Source: Epinephelus fuscoguttatus (taxonomy: Eukaryota; Chordata; Actinopteri; Perciformes; Serranidae). From it: 64,000 nucleotides of DNA. Below, piece after piece: positions 15,455-44,745 of the stretch. A program made the position numbers and the translations under genes. Numbering within the stretch: position 1 is the first letter of the stretch; every line of letters starts with the position of its first letter. The notes beneath the pieces were generated by a model, which was not told the DNA's origin, made no database searches, and was given only the letters and a program-made list of their open reading frames with translations. Where the stretch lies: contig NC_064775.1 in the NCBI RefSeq assembly GCF_011397635.1, forward strand, positions 20,442,954 through 20,506,953, given 5' to 3'.

Positions 15455-16115
15455 ACATGTCTACGTAAGCGTATTGCATTCACTTGACAAATAAAAAAAA
15501 AATCTGTTTTATTAAGTAATTTTTTCTGTTTTTTTTTTTTCAGAGTAAATTTTTATTTTTCTGTTTTTAGGGGTAATTTTTTTTCTGTTTTTTGTGGGGG
15601 GTTTTTTGTTTTTCGGGGTAATTTTTTTCTGTTTTTCTGAGTATTTTAGTAAAGAGAGCAATAGAACAACAGACGCTTTCATTCCTTTCTTGAGAGCTTG
15701 ATATAATGGAAGCAAACATGACCCGCTTGTTTAGTTTAATCCAGTTTTACTTTGTTTTGGGTTTGAGACACTAGGACACTAGATACTCTTGTCTTTAAGT
15801 CATATAGATGGTGTTATCATTAGTTTGTCGACTTCACGCAGGCATCGGCCACTTGCAGGTGCCAGGTGGGAGCTTCTTGCGAGATTTTGAAGTATCTTGT
15901 TTCCTCGTTCAGGAAAATTCAGAAAAATTACCACGATAAACAGAAAAAAATACCACAAAAAAAAACAGAAAAAAATACCCCGAAAAACAGAAAATATTAC
16001 TCAGAAAAACAGAAAAAAATACACCAAAAAATAGAAAAATAAATAAATTACTCATGAAAAACAGGGCTTTTTTTATTTGTCAAGTGAATGCAGTACGCTT
16101 CCGTAATGTTCCACT
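15455..16115. repeat. Foldback structure with A/T-tract arms
   Basis: GCATTCACTTGACAAATAAA at about 15477 pairs with TTTATTTGTCAAGTGAATGC at about 16073. The inner arms are T-rich on the left (TTTTTCTGTTTTTCTGAG) and the complementary A-rich on the right (CTCAGAAAAACAGAAAAAAA), each made of short AAAACAG-type units. The unpaired centre is about 15660-15900. It has no coding frame and may be a MITE or expanded foldback. Confidence 0.65.
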
Positions 16116-16504
16116 GTTTCTTGTGAGTTGGAATGATTACACTTTCCTGTAGCATGTTTGTTGACTATTTTCAATGTACCATTTAGGCCAGAATGATTTA
16201 ATAATTTATTTTTATGTATTTATCCACAACATTTATGTCTATCCTCCCCTTTCCTTTATTCAATAGATTACAATCAACTCTTGTGTCCTCTATAGTCCAT
16301 GGTGTTGTGACAGAGTGGCGCAGTGGGACTCAGCACCTTATCAGCTATGCCAATATCTGCAACCTTTGCCTGTATAACCCAGCTGAAACTCCTGATTTTT
16401 TTTTTTCCAGTTCTTGACAGGGTTCTAGCAGCTGTTGATTTGGATGACTTCCATCATGTCCCCTCAAATTAGCCAATTCGGAAATGCATTCTTCTTATTA
16501 TTAT
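16116..16504. other. Intergenic stretch, nothing recognised
   Basis: AT-rich DNA with an ATT microsatellite near 16495 at the border with the LINE. Confidence 0.4.
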
Positions 16505-18723
16505 TATTGGCGAATTAACCAAACTGGAAGAATCTCGTTTAATCTGGACAGACAGTCTCAAAACTTATAAGAGGGGCCTCCGCAATGCCAGAGCAAACTA
16601 TTACTCAGCATTAACAGAAGAAAACAAGAACAACCCCAGGTTTCTTTTCAGCACTGTAGCCAGGCTGACTGAAAGTCAAAGCTCTATTGAGCCTTGTATT
16701 CCCTTAGCCCTTAGCAGTAATGATTTTATGAGCTTTTTTAATGACAAAATTCTAACTATTAGAGGCAAAATTCATGACCTCCTGCCCTCAGATAGTACCT
16801 ATCTAACCTCAAACACAGCTGTAAAACCTAATATATATTTAGATTGCTTCTCCCCGATTTCTCTTCAAGAATTGACCGCATTGATTTCTTCATCTAAATC
16901 ATCATCGTGTCTCTTAGACCCCATCCCAACTAGGCTACTTAAGGAGGTCTTTCCTTTAGTTAACACTCATATTAGATATGATCAATATATTCTTATTAAC
17001 AGGCTATGTACCACAGTCTTTTAAGGTAGCTGTAATTAAACCTCTACTAAAAAAGCCCACCCTGGATCCAGAGGTGTTAGCCAACTATAGACCAATATCT
17101 AATCTTCCCTTTATGTCAAAGATCCTTGAGAAAGTAGTCGCAGACCAGCTGTGTGATTTTCTCCATGATAATAATTTATTTGAGGAATTTCAGTCAGGAT
17201 TTAGAGTGCATCATAGCACTTAGACAGCACTAGTTAAAATTACAAATGACCTTCTGATTGCTTCAGACAAAGGACTTGTCTCTGTACTTGTTTTATTAGA
17301 TCTTAGTGCGGCGTTTGACACAATTGACCATCAAATTCTACTGCAGAGACTGGATCACTTAATTGGCCTAAAAGGTTCTGCACTGAGCTGGTTTAAATCT
17401 TATTTATCTGATCGTTTTCAGTTTGTTCACGTTCATAATGAATCGTCCTTACGTACCAAAGTTTGTTTTGGAGGTCCGCAAGGTTCTGTGCTCGGACCAA
17501 TCCTATTTACTCTATATATGCTTCCTTTAGGTAACATCATTAGAAATCACTCTATAAATTTCCATTGTTATGCAGATGATACTCAGTTGTATTTATCGAT
17601 GAAGCCAGAAGAAAGTAATCAATTAACTAAACTCCATAACTGCCTTAAAGACATAAAAACCTGGATGAGCACCAATTTCCTGATGTTAAATTCAGACAAA
17701 ACTGAAGTTATTGTTCTTGGCCCCAAACAACTCAGAGACTCTTTATCTGATGACATAGTTTCTCTAGATGGCATTGCTCTGGCCTCTAGCACTACCGTAA
17801 GAAACCTCGGAGTGATATTTGATCAAGATTTGTCTTTTAATTCTCATTTAAAACAAACCTCACAGACTGCATTTTTTCATCTGCATCCACATCCACATTT
17901 AAGACTAGACTGAAGACTTTCCTCTTTGATAAAGCTTATAGTTAGGGCTGGCTCAGGCTTGCCCTGTACCAGCCCCTAGTTAGGCTGACTTAGGCCTAGT
18001 CTGCCGGAGGACCCCTCTATAATACACCGGGCACCTTCTCTCCTTCTCTCTCTCTCTCTCTCGTATTCTATTACTGCATCTTGCTAACTTGGCCATTCTG
18101 GATGTCACTAACTCGGCTTCTTCTCCGGAGCCTTTGTGCTCCACTGTCTCTCAGATTAACTCATATCGCAGCGGTGCCTGGACAGCGTGACGTGTGTGGT
18201 TGTGCTGCTGCTGTGGTCCTGCCAGATGCCTCCTGCTGCTGCTGCCATCATTAGTCATTAGTCATACTTCTACTGTTATTATACACATATGACTATTGTC
18301 ACACATGTATACTGCCAGATATTAATACATACTCTCAACATATTGTACCACAGTAGCCAGAACTATAATTATAATATTATTACTTTCAATAATGTTGTTG
18401 TAAGCTACTGTCATTACCTGCATCTCTCTCTCTCTCTCTTTCTGTCTCATTGTGTCATACAGATTACTGTTAATTTATCATGTTGATCTGTTCTGTACGA
18501 CATCTATTGCACGTCTGTCCATCCTGGAAGAGGGATCCTTCCTCAGTTGCTCTTCTTGAGGTTTCTACCGTTTTTTTTTCCCTGTTAAAGGGTTTTTTAT
18601 GGGGAGTTTTTCCTTATCCGCTGCGAGGGTCATAAGGACAGAGGGATGTTGTATGCTGTAAAGCCCTGTGAGGCAAATTGTGATTTGTGATATTGGGCTT
18701 TATAAATAAAATTGATTGATTGA
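16505..18723 (+). mobile_element. 5'-truncated L2/Rex1-like LINE with dead reverse transcriptase
   Basis: Frames give KTYKRGLRNARANYYSALTE, LANYRPISNLPFMSKILEKV, LLDLSAAFDTIDHQILLQRL, GGPQGSVLGPILFTLYM and the catalytic CYADDTQLYLSMKPEE. These are reverse transcriptase blocks of a CR1/L2/Rex1-type element. The copy is inactive: it is 5'-truncated, has a frameshift near 16975, a TAG stop at 17221 and an internal deletion near 17870, after which the frame resumes as KTFLFDKAYS. The 3' UTR with CT microsatellites runs to GGGCTTTATAAATAAAATTG and ATTGATTGA repeats at 18707-18723, the typical tail. Confidence 0.9.
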
Positions 18724-18744
18724 TATTATTATTGCTTTCTGGCA

Positions 18745-19985
18745 GGCTAGATGCCTTTCGGCACATCGCTGCCTCCCATAGGTCAGATCCGCACACTGAT
18801 TAATTCAAGGCCCATTTTAAAAGTGTATGAGTCCTGTTGCCAGATAACAGAGTCCACAACTGCTTTCACAGTCCTTGACTCGTTCTTTGACGGGTTCAGC
18901 AAGCTCCGTAGTGAAATATCCTCCTCATCTGGGGAAGACTGTAGCGAACAGCTTCTCTCTCTCTCTCTTCCTGGAAGCATCCACACTCCATCAGAACATG
19001 CTTAACAGTTTGTTGTTTTTGGCAGTTGTTACATAGTCCATCTTCATGCTTTCCAATCTTTGCCAGCTCCCATGCAAGTCCACAATGTCCCAGTCTCAGT
19101 CTAATCATTAAAACAGTATTTCTTCTCTCTCTCTCTCTCTCTCTACGTAACACTTCAGCTTTTCAACCGTTTTTAATAGAAAAATAATGCTGCCCTTTCG
19201 TCTCCTTCTCCCACTCTCAGCCACATCTCTGTTATCTTTCTCTTAATTATTGATCGACACTCAGCATTTCCAATGGCTACTCTGACATCTACTTCTCTTT
19301 TTAAAGACATTTTAGCTAACCTGTCAGTGAGCCCGTTCCCTTCTACCACCACATGAGCTGGCACCCAGAGAAACTCCACTGTACTTCCTGCCTGTTCAGT
19401 TCAGTTGTCAACAGTTCAACTGCAAGGTCTGGTCAGGCTCCTAGACTGCCTTCTTTGAGGCTGACAGAACAGATGCAGAATCTGAACAGATAACTGTGTG
19501 GCTCGGTCTCAAATCTTCAATCCACTGCAGTGCAAATACAATAGCTATTAAATCTGTGGTAAAAACTGAAACCCCCTCAGACAGTCGCTTGTATTTTACA
19601 TACTCCAGGTCAGCGATACAAGAGGCAAATCCTGACTTCCAAGGTAGAGGGTCTTGGGCCCCGTCTGTGTAAATCTGAATGTACTGTTTTCAGTTACTCT
19701 CTAGTAGTGATGGCCAAATGATGCCTCTTGAAGCATTTTCTTTATTTTCTGAGCTCACTAGATGGCGCTTTTTGTTCATAAAAAGGTTGAAAGCACACTG
19801 AATTGCCATTCTTTGAGCCTCTCTCTTTAAGCCATGAGTGCCATCTAGTGGGCTCAGAAATGCTTCATGAGGCTTCATTTGGCCATCACTACTCTCTAGT
19901 CTCCTCCTAACAAGGTCAGCAGCAAAGTCATCACACGCTTTAATGGCTTCTAAAATGCTTAGATCTACTTCTGGCATGGGTAGGA
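18745..19985 (-). mobile_element. I-like LINE 3' fragment with RNase H domain
   Basis: On the minus strand, about 19680-19450 reads QIYTDGAQDPLPWKSGFASC and TDLIAIVFALQWIEDLRPSH, then FLWVPAHVVVEGNGLTDRLA near 19370. This is the layout of a retroelement RNase H domain. A CCHC-like tail (GLCNNCQKQQTVKHVLMECG) follows near 19040. This order is typical of I-clade non-LTR elements. Stops interrupt the frame around 19400-19450. A hAT MITE at 19705-19891 splits it, with LVRRRLES on one side resuming on the other. Confidence 0.8.
19705..19891. mobile_element. hAT-type MITE, copy 2, with 8-bp target duplication
   Basis: The inverted ends are TAGTGATGGCCAAATGA and TCATTTGGCCATCACTA. The flanks CTCTCTAG at 19697-19704 and 19892-19899 are identical, an 8-bp duplication as expected for the hAT superfamily. 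It is inserted into the I-like LINE. Confidence 0.9.
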
Positions 19986-20009
19986 CCTATGATGGTAGGT
20001 CGGACCTTA

Positions 20010-20320
20010 CCCAGCGATCTAGTTTGCTTGATTTTTGGCCATAGTTGTTCTCTTGCCTGCTGATCCTCCTTGGTGAAATCCTGCAAAAAAGCGAAGCTCT
20101 TGTTCCCTGTACATGGGAGAGTCTTTGGTTGCTTTCCATACCGCATCCCGGTGGTGTCTTCTCAAAAACTGCATGATGATCTGGCGGCTCCGTCCTCCTT
20201 CTCTCCTTCTTCTCACAAGACTTGAACCCTTAGCCTTTGGTCTCATAACATGTCTCCTTCCACACTGAGCTATCTGATCGGAGGTGCAGCCATTGCTTTT
20301 TTGGAGAAGTTCTGCCTTCT
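20010..20320 (-). mobile_element. L1-like ORF1 fragment
   Basis: Minus-strand reading gives IIMQFLRRHHRDAVWKATKD, then, after a shift, FLQDFTKEDQQAREQLWPKI, resembling the C-terminal region of L1-type ORF1 (transposase_22) proteins. At least one frameshift separates the parts. The upstream bases (about 20220-20290 on the minus strand) have a tRNA-like look (GATAGCTCAGTGTGG, GGGTTCAAGTC). It abuts the I-like LINE at about 19990. Confidence 0.65.
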
Positions 20321-20582
20321 TCACTTTGTTGTAATTGTGGGTATACATTAAGTGCACATCTTGTAAGATAGACACCTGTATGTGATACAAACATCTTGAA
20401 ATGTATAAATAAGTACAAGAATAAAGGTACAAATAAACAAATGATCTGCACCTCCAATGTGTCTCAACCATGACTGTCACATAGTATGTCAAAAAATGTC
20501 ATAGGATAATTTTACACAGCATCCAAGCTTTTTTGAAATTTGTGTTGCAGCTTCAGTCATTGAAGCTTCAATGATCATTCAG

Positions 20583-21010
20583 TTTAATAGTGGTATGTTA
20601 GGATCCTTTTTGTTTAACCAGGAGCAGCCCTGAAATCACTATCACCAAACTCCATTTAAATAAACAGTAATTTTATTATTGTAAAACACACTTAATTCAA
20701 AGTCGACAGGGACAAAATAAAATTCACAAAATGCCTTAATTCATCTTTCCGCTGTTCCAACAATCACCTACACTGGTTTGGTTAAAATGAACTCTTCATT
20801 CACCCAGTTAGATGTGAAAATATGCTGCCTCTATACACACTAAAATGTCTGTTTATTTCAATAGAATCTGGTGGGTTTGGAGATTGTTTTATCAGGGCTG
20901 TTTCTGGTTAAATAAAAAGGTTCTTGCTCTTTAACAAAAAGGTCTGTCTCTGTAGGGATCCTTTCCATAGTGTTGTCACTTTCAGTGGACGTTATTTGAT
21001 GGTGCACAAT
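20583..21010. mobile_element. Foldback element copy
   Basis: The left arm (GGATCCTTTTTGTTTAACCA, ACCAAACTCCATTTAAATAA) and the right arm (ATAGAATCTGGTGGGTTTGG, GGGCTGTTTCTGGTTAAATA) pair. The core contains TTAGATGTGAAAATATGCTG, as in the other copies. A poly-T tract lies nearby at about 21151-21171. Confidence 0.65.
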
Positions 21011-21455
21011 TGCCCCGCCTGTAAAGACAAAAAAAAAAAGGCCACACAAAATGACTCCTTGCATCCACCCAGGCAGGTTTAATTACATACTCACAGTTTC
21101 AGCTACACAGACATTCAAATATTCATAATTATACTCCACTGGGACAGTACCTTTTTTTTTTTTTTTTTTTTAAATTCCAGTGTGATCCTCGCATTTCTCA
21201 AAAATACAATTGGAATGTAATTCTTCTTCAAGTATGATGCTTCTTTACTCACAATAAGTTGAAATGCTGCTAGGAAATCTAAGTGTGTTTGCAAGCTTTA
21301 AGCATCCCATGAACTCAACTGGGCATGACAGTCTGAAAAAGGAATGTTTGGGACATTGGAACAGTAAAAAGTTAATATTTTGACCTAAGTTGATGCCTTG
21401 TTAGTGTAATTCTTGTGTTAATAAGACCAGTTTTATGTGATAAAAGTAAACTGTT

Positions 21456-21866
21456 GTTAAAGGAATACTTCAACCCTCTAAATGACCACTTATATTTCAA
21501 TTACTTACCCAGTGTTGTGTTGAATTAGTGACGAACACTTCGTTTTTCTCGCATGCCTCCACAGTAAACAAAGAATCCAAAAACGGAGAAAATTCTTGAT
21601 GAATTGAAGTTAAAGGTGTCCACACTGAACAAGTGAGAGCTACATCAAAACATCTCTTTACAAACTCACACAACTTGTGCAGTATAATCCAAGCTACTGT
21701 TAAACATGGACTCCTATGACTTCAGTTCGTCAAGAATTTTCTCTGTTTTTGGATTCTTCGTTCACCATGGAGACATGAGAGAAAAACCATGATTTCTTTG
21801 CAGTTTCAACCTAACACAAGGTGAATAACTGATATACCAATAATCATTTAGGGGGTGAAGTATTCC
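21456..21866. mobile_element. MITE in the GART 3' region
   Basis: The ends AAAGGAATACTTCAACCC and GGGGTGAAGTATTCCT are inverted repeats. The inner arms pair as well (AATTCTTGATGAATTGAAGT against ACTTCAGTTCGTCAAGAATT). It is the short relative of the element at 1793-3078. It is absent from the duplicated GART tail at 9749-10165. Confidence 0.75.
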
Positions 21867-21910
21867 TGTAATGGCTGGCAGTAACGTACAGCTAAGTTGA
21901 TGTGCGCTCT

Positions 21911-39880
<17,970 letters not shown>

Positions 39881-39883
39881 CAC

Positions 39884-39990
39884 CTGTGTGTTAGTGTCTG
39901 TGTGAAGCAGGAATTAGCCGGAGCCCAGCTCAGGACAGGACAGGACAGCAGTCAGAAGTGTCTCCTCTGCTCTCAGCCTGCTGACTGACC
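39884..39990 (-). other. gart: Likely GART 5' UTR exon
   Basis: On the minus strand, GCAGACACTAACACACAG is followed by a GTGAGTG donor at 39883. The first coding exon begins at a matching CTCTCAG acceptor five bases before the ATG. The transcription start is not defined; my upstream limit is approximate. Confidence 0.55.
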
Positions 39991-40258
39991 ATGGATGCAC
40001 AGAAAGTAATCACTCACACACACACATACACACTACACACACCACGTGGATCCAAGATAACACCATCATGTACGTAACGGCGCTAAACGCAAATAAACGC
40101 TGCGCAAAGTTAAAGCTAACAATACTAATAGCATTAAAAACACACCTACAGTCGTCTTTGTTCCTTGTTATGTGTCTTACCTTAATCTGCTGCCCTAACT
40201 GCTGCTTTTTGGCAAGTTTTTTAGTTTGTTCAACTTCCGCGGGGTGTTACTGTCCAGT

Positions 40259-40277
40259 GCATCATGGGAAATGTAGT
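40259..40277 (-). promoter_or_regulatory. ZNF143/Staf-like motif in the probable GART promoter
   Basis: The minus strand reads ACTACATTTCCCATGATGC, nearly the SBS consensus. ACTTCCG (an ETS-like site, plus strand) lies about 25 bases away at 40232. Together they suggest a housekeeping promoter upstream of the GART 5' exon. Confidence 0.5.
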
Positions 40278-40279
40278 CA

Positions 40280-41110
40280 ATTAGCAATGGCGTGTACAAA
40301 AGTTTCCAAAAATGTCATAACTAACTTAATAATTATTGCGCAAAATATATACATATTATATATATTATGACTTTTTTAAGATAACAAATTAAAACGTACC
40401 TCGTTATTAAAAAATTAAACTTGAAACTTAAATTTGTACAAAAAACATCAACAAAACTATTAGATTGTTTAGCAGACCCCAAAGGTTTTTCTTTTGTATC
40501 TGTCTTTTCCCTGTATTTTTCATTATTCTTAATTTACATTTATTCATATACATATATTTACATTATTTTAGCAAAAACTATTAGATTATTTGTTTTGCAA
40601 ACCACAAAGGTTTTTGTTTTCCTTATGTTTCTAACTTTGTCCTACATTTTATTCATTTGTTATAAAATTTTATTTATTTTAACATTATTTTAAATTATCA
40701 ATATATATTTTCTACAGCTTTTAGAATGAAAATTTGGACCATATACACTCCATGTAATAAATGAATTCAATAAAGTTGAATTTATTAAATAAATAATAAT
40801 AGAAATAATAACGACACAAAAGCTTCCATAAAAGTGCACACCTTCGCCTTAGTCTAGCACAAAATATATATTTTTTAATTCTATTTTATTTCGTTTAATT
40901 TTTTAGAAATATAAATTCAACTTTATTGGATACTTTAATTAATACTATTCATTTATGTCCAGGGATCTCATTATACACGTTGTAAAAAATATATTACAAC
41001 TATATTTTCAAAATATAAAACTAAGGGAAAATATATTAAACTGTAGGCTAGGATTAGTCATGAGGAGAAACTTTTGTTTGTCACTTGTACTGCTCAAAGC
41101 AGCATTGAAG
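40280..41110. other. AT-rich intergenic DNA
   Basis: I see no gene here. AAAACTATTAGATT with AGACCCCAAAGG/AAACCACAAAGG occurs twice (about 40452 and 40575), a short imperfect duplication. Confidence 0.45.
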
Positions 41111-41116
41111 TGTAAC

Positions 41117-41446
41117 TGTTACGGCTGTGTATGTGTTTTGTGCTGCTGTCCTTTCTCCCTTCCTTGTAGATCTGCCCAGGTGTGCTGCATTACCTAACGA
41201 GGTGCAGCACACCTGGCATGGAGGAGGTGTTTAAGAGCTCCTGTGCCAGCAGCAGAGGAGAGAGGCTCTGGTGTGGGGACTGCTGGCCCTGCTGCCTCTC
41301 ACCATGGGGTTTTTGTTGTCTTTTTTGTTTTAATTCTAAAAAAATCCCATGGATTTGAGTGTTTTAAAGGTGCTCATGTGATTATTTTGGGTCAGTGTTT
41401 GAAGTTTTGTTTGCCCCATAGGGCTGTCTAAGAGTGGGGTGTAACA
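41117..41446 (+). repeat. 5' LTR
   Basis: 330 bases with TG...CA ends (TGTTAC/GTAACA). Relative to the 3' LTR it differs at several sites and is longer, so insertion is not recent. Confidence 0.85.
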
Positions 41447-42775
41447 AATGGGGGCTCGTCTGGGAGAGAACATCCATGAGGTGAAATGTAAGTTTCTGTG
41501 TGTATCTCGTGGCCTCTTTATGTGCCTCTATATGTAAATTCTTTGTGGTTGTTTAGTTTAAACTTCAGTTTTGAGCACCCTGACTAGGTAGTCACCGGGC
41601 AGGTAAGATCTTGCCACTTTGTTGTTTTGCCTTTTTTCATTTTTGGTGGTAATCCTGAGTGGGGGCACGCTTCAGTATATTACAGCTGGCTATTTCTATG
41701 GTCTTCTGCGATGCACGGAGTTCAGCGTTTAAAGCTGCCTCGAGCTCGGCAGGCCACTGAAGACTAGCTAGGTTAGTTAGCTGTCTTGGTAGGTATGTCA
41801 GGGTTGGGGTGCCTCAACAACTTGTTTCCTAGTTTTGGCATTTTACAGAGCAACTTGGTTTTGAGATGACTAGTTTCTGTTTGGTCACAGTTTTGTGTAG
41901 CTGTGATAATACTTGTGCAGTACCTTGTGGTTTGTGACCATTCAGGTTGTGGTCACTGCACTCCACATTTGGTGGATTACTTGTGGGTTGCTGCTTAGGT
42001 GTAAGTTGGCAACATTTGTGTAGTGGTTAATTACATTGTGACCCTTTTGTTATGTGGTTGTTGCAGTCCACTTTTTGGTGTGGTCACTTGTGTGTTACTG
42101 CTTTTGGGTATTTCTTGTAGCAAATTCATTGTGACCTTGTTTTGGGGATTGGGATGTAGTCACCCCACAGATCACTGGATCTTGGAGTGGTGGGTGTGGC
42201 TTCCCAATTCATCAGGTCCATTTGTGTTGCTGGTTTCCTGCATCCATCAGTGTGTGTGGTTGGAGACCATATGGTGTCCATTTTGTGTTGTGGTAGTGGC
42301 AGTTCACTTTCGTTGGATCTTTGTGTTGCTGTCGGTATGGCAGCAACTTTATAGCTGGTGTACTTGTATGATCCTTTTTGGTTTGTGGCTGTTGCACTCC
42401 ACTGTTGTGTTGGTCACCTGTGTTACTGTTTTTGGTGTTGGTAATGCCGTAACTTTGTTTGGCTTAAGGTTTCTTTTCACATCATAGTTGTAGCCATTTT
42501 GCATCTGGTGGGAGTGGCATCCTCTGATTTGGCTACTTGTGCAGCTGTTATATTAACTCAGTGGCAGCAGTTTAGTTGGCCCTTTTTTATGATTCAATCT
42601 TGTTAATCCAAAGGTGACACTTTATCAGTCCAATTAATCTGGGTGTTTAGTTATCTTAACATACAGCCTTGGTAAGTAGCACTCATTTCCTCTTACACTT
42701 TCAATGAATAAATGGCATTTGTCAATGAACTCTTTATGTAATGTATTAACCTTTAACTGCATCAGTACTTGAGAC

Positions 42776-43068
42776 TGACAGTGTGACTGTGCTGCTGTCC
42801 CTTTTCCCTTCCTTGTAGATCTACCCAGGTGTGCTGCATTACCTAACGAGGTGCAGCACACCTGGCATGGAGGAGGTGCTTAAGAGCTCCTGTGCCAGCA
42901 GCAGAGGAGAGAGGCTCTGGTGTGGGGACTGCTGGCCCTGCTGCCTTTCACCAAGGGATTTTTATTTTGTTTCAATTCTAATAAATCCCATGGAATTAAT
43001 GTGATTATTATGGGTCAGTGTTGGAGTTTTGTTCGCCCCATAGGGCTGCCTAAGGGTGGGGCGTAACA
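42776..43068 (+). repeat. 3' LTR
   Basis: It ends GGGCGTAACA and is followed by the GTAAC duplication. Its left border is less clear (TGACAGTGTGACTGTG) and is placed by alignment to the 5' LTR. Confidence 0.8.
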
Positions 43069-43079
43069 GTAACCAAGTG

Positions 43080-43955
43080 CATTTACTAAAGTGCTGATAA
43101 CTTTGATGTACTTGAGTATTTTTGTGTTACTTCAAGCTTTAACTCTACTCTATTCTTGATGGAAAAATTTCACTTCACTTCCCACATTAACAGCACCACT
43201 CTGCAGATTATATACTAAACCTAACATGACTATAAAATACTAATACAGGGTTATAGTTAAGCTAAGCTTAAATTAGCTTTGACTACAACAGTAAAAAGCT
43301 TACACCTAAATACATTGTTAATTATCTAAATAAATATATGAGATAACAGCAGCAAGCTCCCTGAGAACTTTTCACTTTGTTATACAGATTTTTTTTTTTT
43401 TTTTTTTGCTTGATTAAGATTTGGATATCCTTACTGAGTGGCTATTTAAAAATTAAATACATGACCTGCCTATGTCTTCCACCACTGGCCAACAGCCACC
43501 ATTCAAACCTCCATAAAACTGACTTATTCCAATTGTAGGTGGATTTTGGGGGTGGGGCATGGGGGCATTTGTCCCCCATTTACACCATGAATTAATGCAG
43601 TACAGGTGCAAGCTGTTGCACAAAAATCACTGGAATGCAGGAAATTAAGTGTTTAGTGCTCAAAAGTTTCTGGTAAAGGACCCCCTAAACCCTGTTTCAT
43701 ATGTGCCCCTGCAGTGATGAAACATAACATCACCCTTGTACATGCAGCAAATCTGTCCTACAACATCTAACATCTAATATAGCATTGACTTTAAGTATGG
43801 AAAAGTGAGCTGCCTCGCAGGATAAACAGATGGATATCATTCTTAAATTGTGCCGGTATCTAAGTACCCTGGCTGTAATGACTCCACCACCGTCACTGCT
43901 TAATGTGGCCTTTGGAGCAATCAGAGGAGTTTAGTGTGGTGATATAAGCTTCTGA
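43080..43955. other. Intergenic stretch without recognised gene
   Basis: This contains a poly-T run at about 43390-43408 and a short piece (GTACTTGAGTATTTTTGTG near 43109) like the common fish repeat at 47085. Confidence 0.45.
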
Positions 43956-43959
43956 CCAT

Positions 43960-44150
43960 CAGGACGTTAACAGCTCTGAAATACAAGCTGGAGCTTTGCC
44001 ATTTATTGCTCTGAAAAAAATCAATACATTCTGAAAGTCAATCCTAAAGTTAACTGGGAGACAGCGTAAAGTGGCCAAATAGGGACTGATGGGATCGGCT
44101 TTTTTGTTAGCTCTAGTTAAAAGTCTGGATGCAGAGACGAGCAGATGAGG
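43960..44150 (-). mobile_element. LINE reverse transcriptase C-terminal fragment
   Basis: Minus-strand reading SASRLLTRANKKADPISPYL, then LRCLPVNFRIDFQNVLIFFR and AINGKAPACISELLTS. These match the thumb/connection region of L2/Rex1-type proteins. It is a small isolated fragment. Confidence 0.8.
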
Positions 44151-44271
44151 GGAAGCTTTTGCACAGTGAGCTACACTGCAGGAGTACATGATGGCATAGA
44201 TGGAGTAAAAAGACACAAAAACAACTAATAAAGATACAAATTGACCTCAGAGATGCAAAAATGTCCAAGAG

Positions 44272-44490
44272 TGGGCCTCCCCGTAGTGGTTAGAGCACTT
44301 GTCTTCCATGTGGAACGTCCAGGGTTTGAATCCTGCTGGAGTCGACGTCAGCAAAGACATGCTGTGGCAAGAGGTTCCCACCGCCAAATCAAACGGGATT
44401 CCTTAAGGAGCCTTCAGGATAAGAGAGTGACTCCGGAATCTGAGCCAAGTCCACCACGAGGCAGTGCCTCAAGCCCGCTGTAGACAGGAG
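44272..44490 (+). mobile_element. tRNA-derived SINE of a second type
   Basis: GGCCTCCCCGTAGTGGTTAG with AGAGCACTTGTCTTCC looks like a tRNA 5' half with A box. CCAGGGTTTGAATCCTGCTG is the B-box region. The body continues through CTCAAGCCCGCTGTAGACAG. It is unrelated to the SINE at 11036. Confidence 0.6.
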
Positions 44491-44499
44491 GCATCAGAC

Positions 44500-44745
44500 A
44501 TAAAAAGCGACTGAGTTGCAAAAATGACCAAAAAAAGTCACAACATGGCCTCAAAGAGGACCAAAAATGACTATAAAGGTAACAAAATGACATTAAAGAC
44601 ACAAAAACAACCAATAAAGACACAAAAATGATTATAAAAGACACAAAATGACCTTAAAGAGACACAAAAACCAGTGAAGACACAAAACAATCAATGAAAG
44701 ATACAAAGACACAAAATGACCTTAAAAAGACACAAATCTACAAAA
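44500..44745. repeat. GACACAAAATGACC-type minisatellite
   Basis: Units such as AAGACACAAAAACAACC and AGACACAAAATGACCTTAAA repeat irregularly every 20-32 bases. A related array lies at 46230-46410. Confidence 0.75.

Larger units (their letters stand above)
41117..43068 (+). mobile_element. Non-autonomous LTR retrotransposon with tRNA-Pro-like primer binding site
   Basis: Two long direct repeats (41117-41446 and about 42776-43068) share GGTGTGCTGCATTACCTAAC, GAGGTGCAGCACACCTGGCA and TGTGCCAGCAGCAGAGGAGA. The 5' repeat runs from TGTTACGG to GTGTAACA, and the outside flanks GTAAC (41112-41116 and 43069-43073) form a 5-bp target duplication. Two bases after the 5' LTR comes TGGGGGCTCGTCTGGGAG (41449-41466), a primer binding site for tRNA-Pro with few mismatches. 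The 3' LTR has AATAAA at 42980. The 1.3-kb interior has no gag, pol or env similarity; its long open frame (42023-42487) is hydrophobic and low complexity. It depends on another element for movement. Confidence 0.88.

Noticed and set aside
42023-42487. 154-codon hydrophobic frame inside the LTR element
   Set aside because: The Leu/Val/Cys-rich translation comes from TTTGTGG-type low-complexity DNA; no gag, pol or env motif is present.
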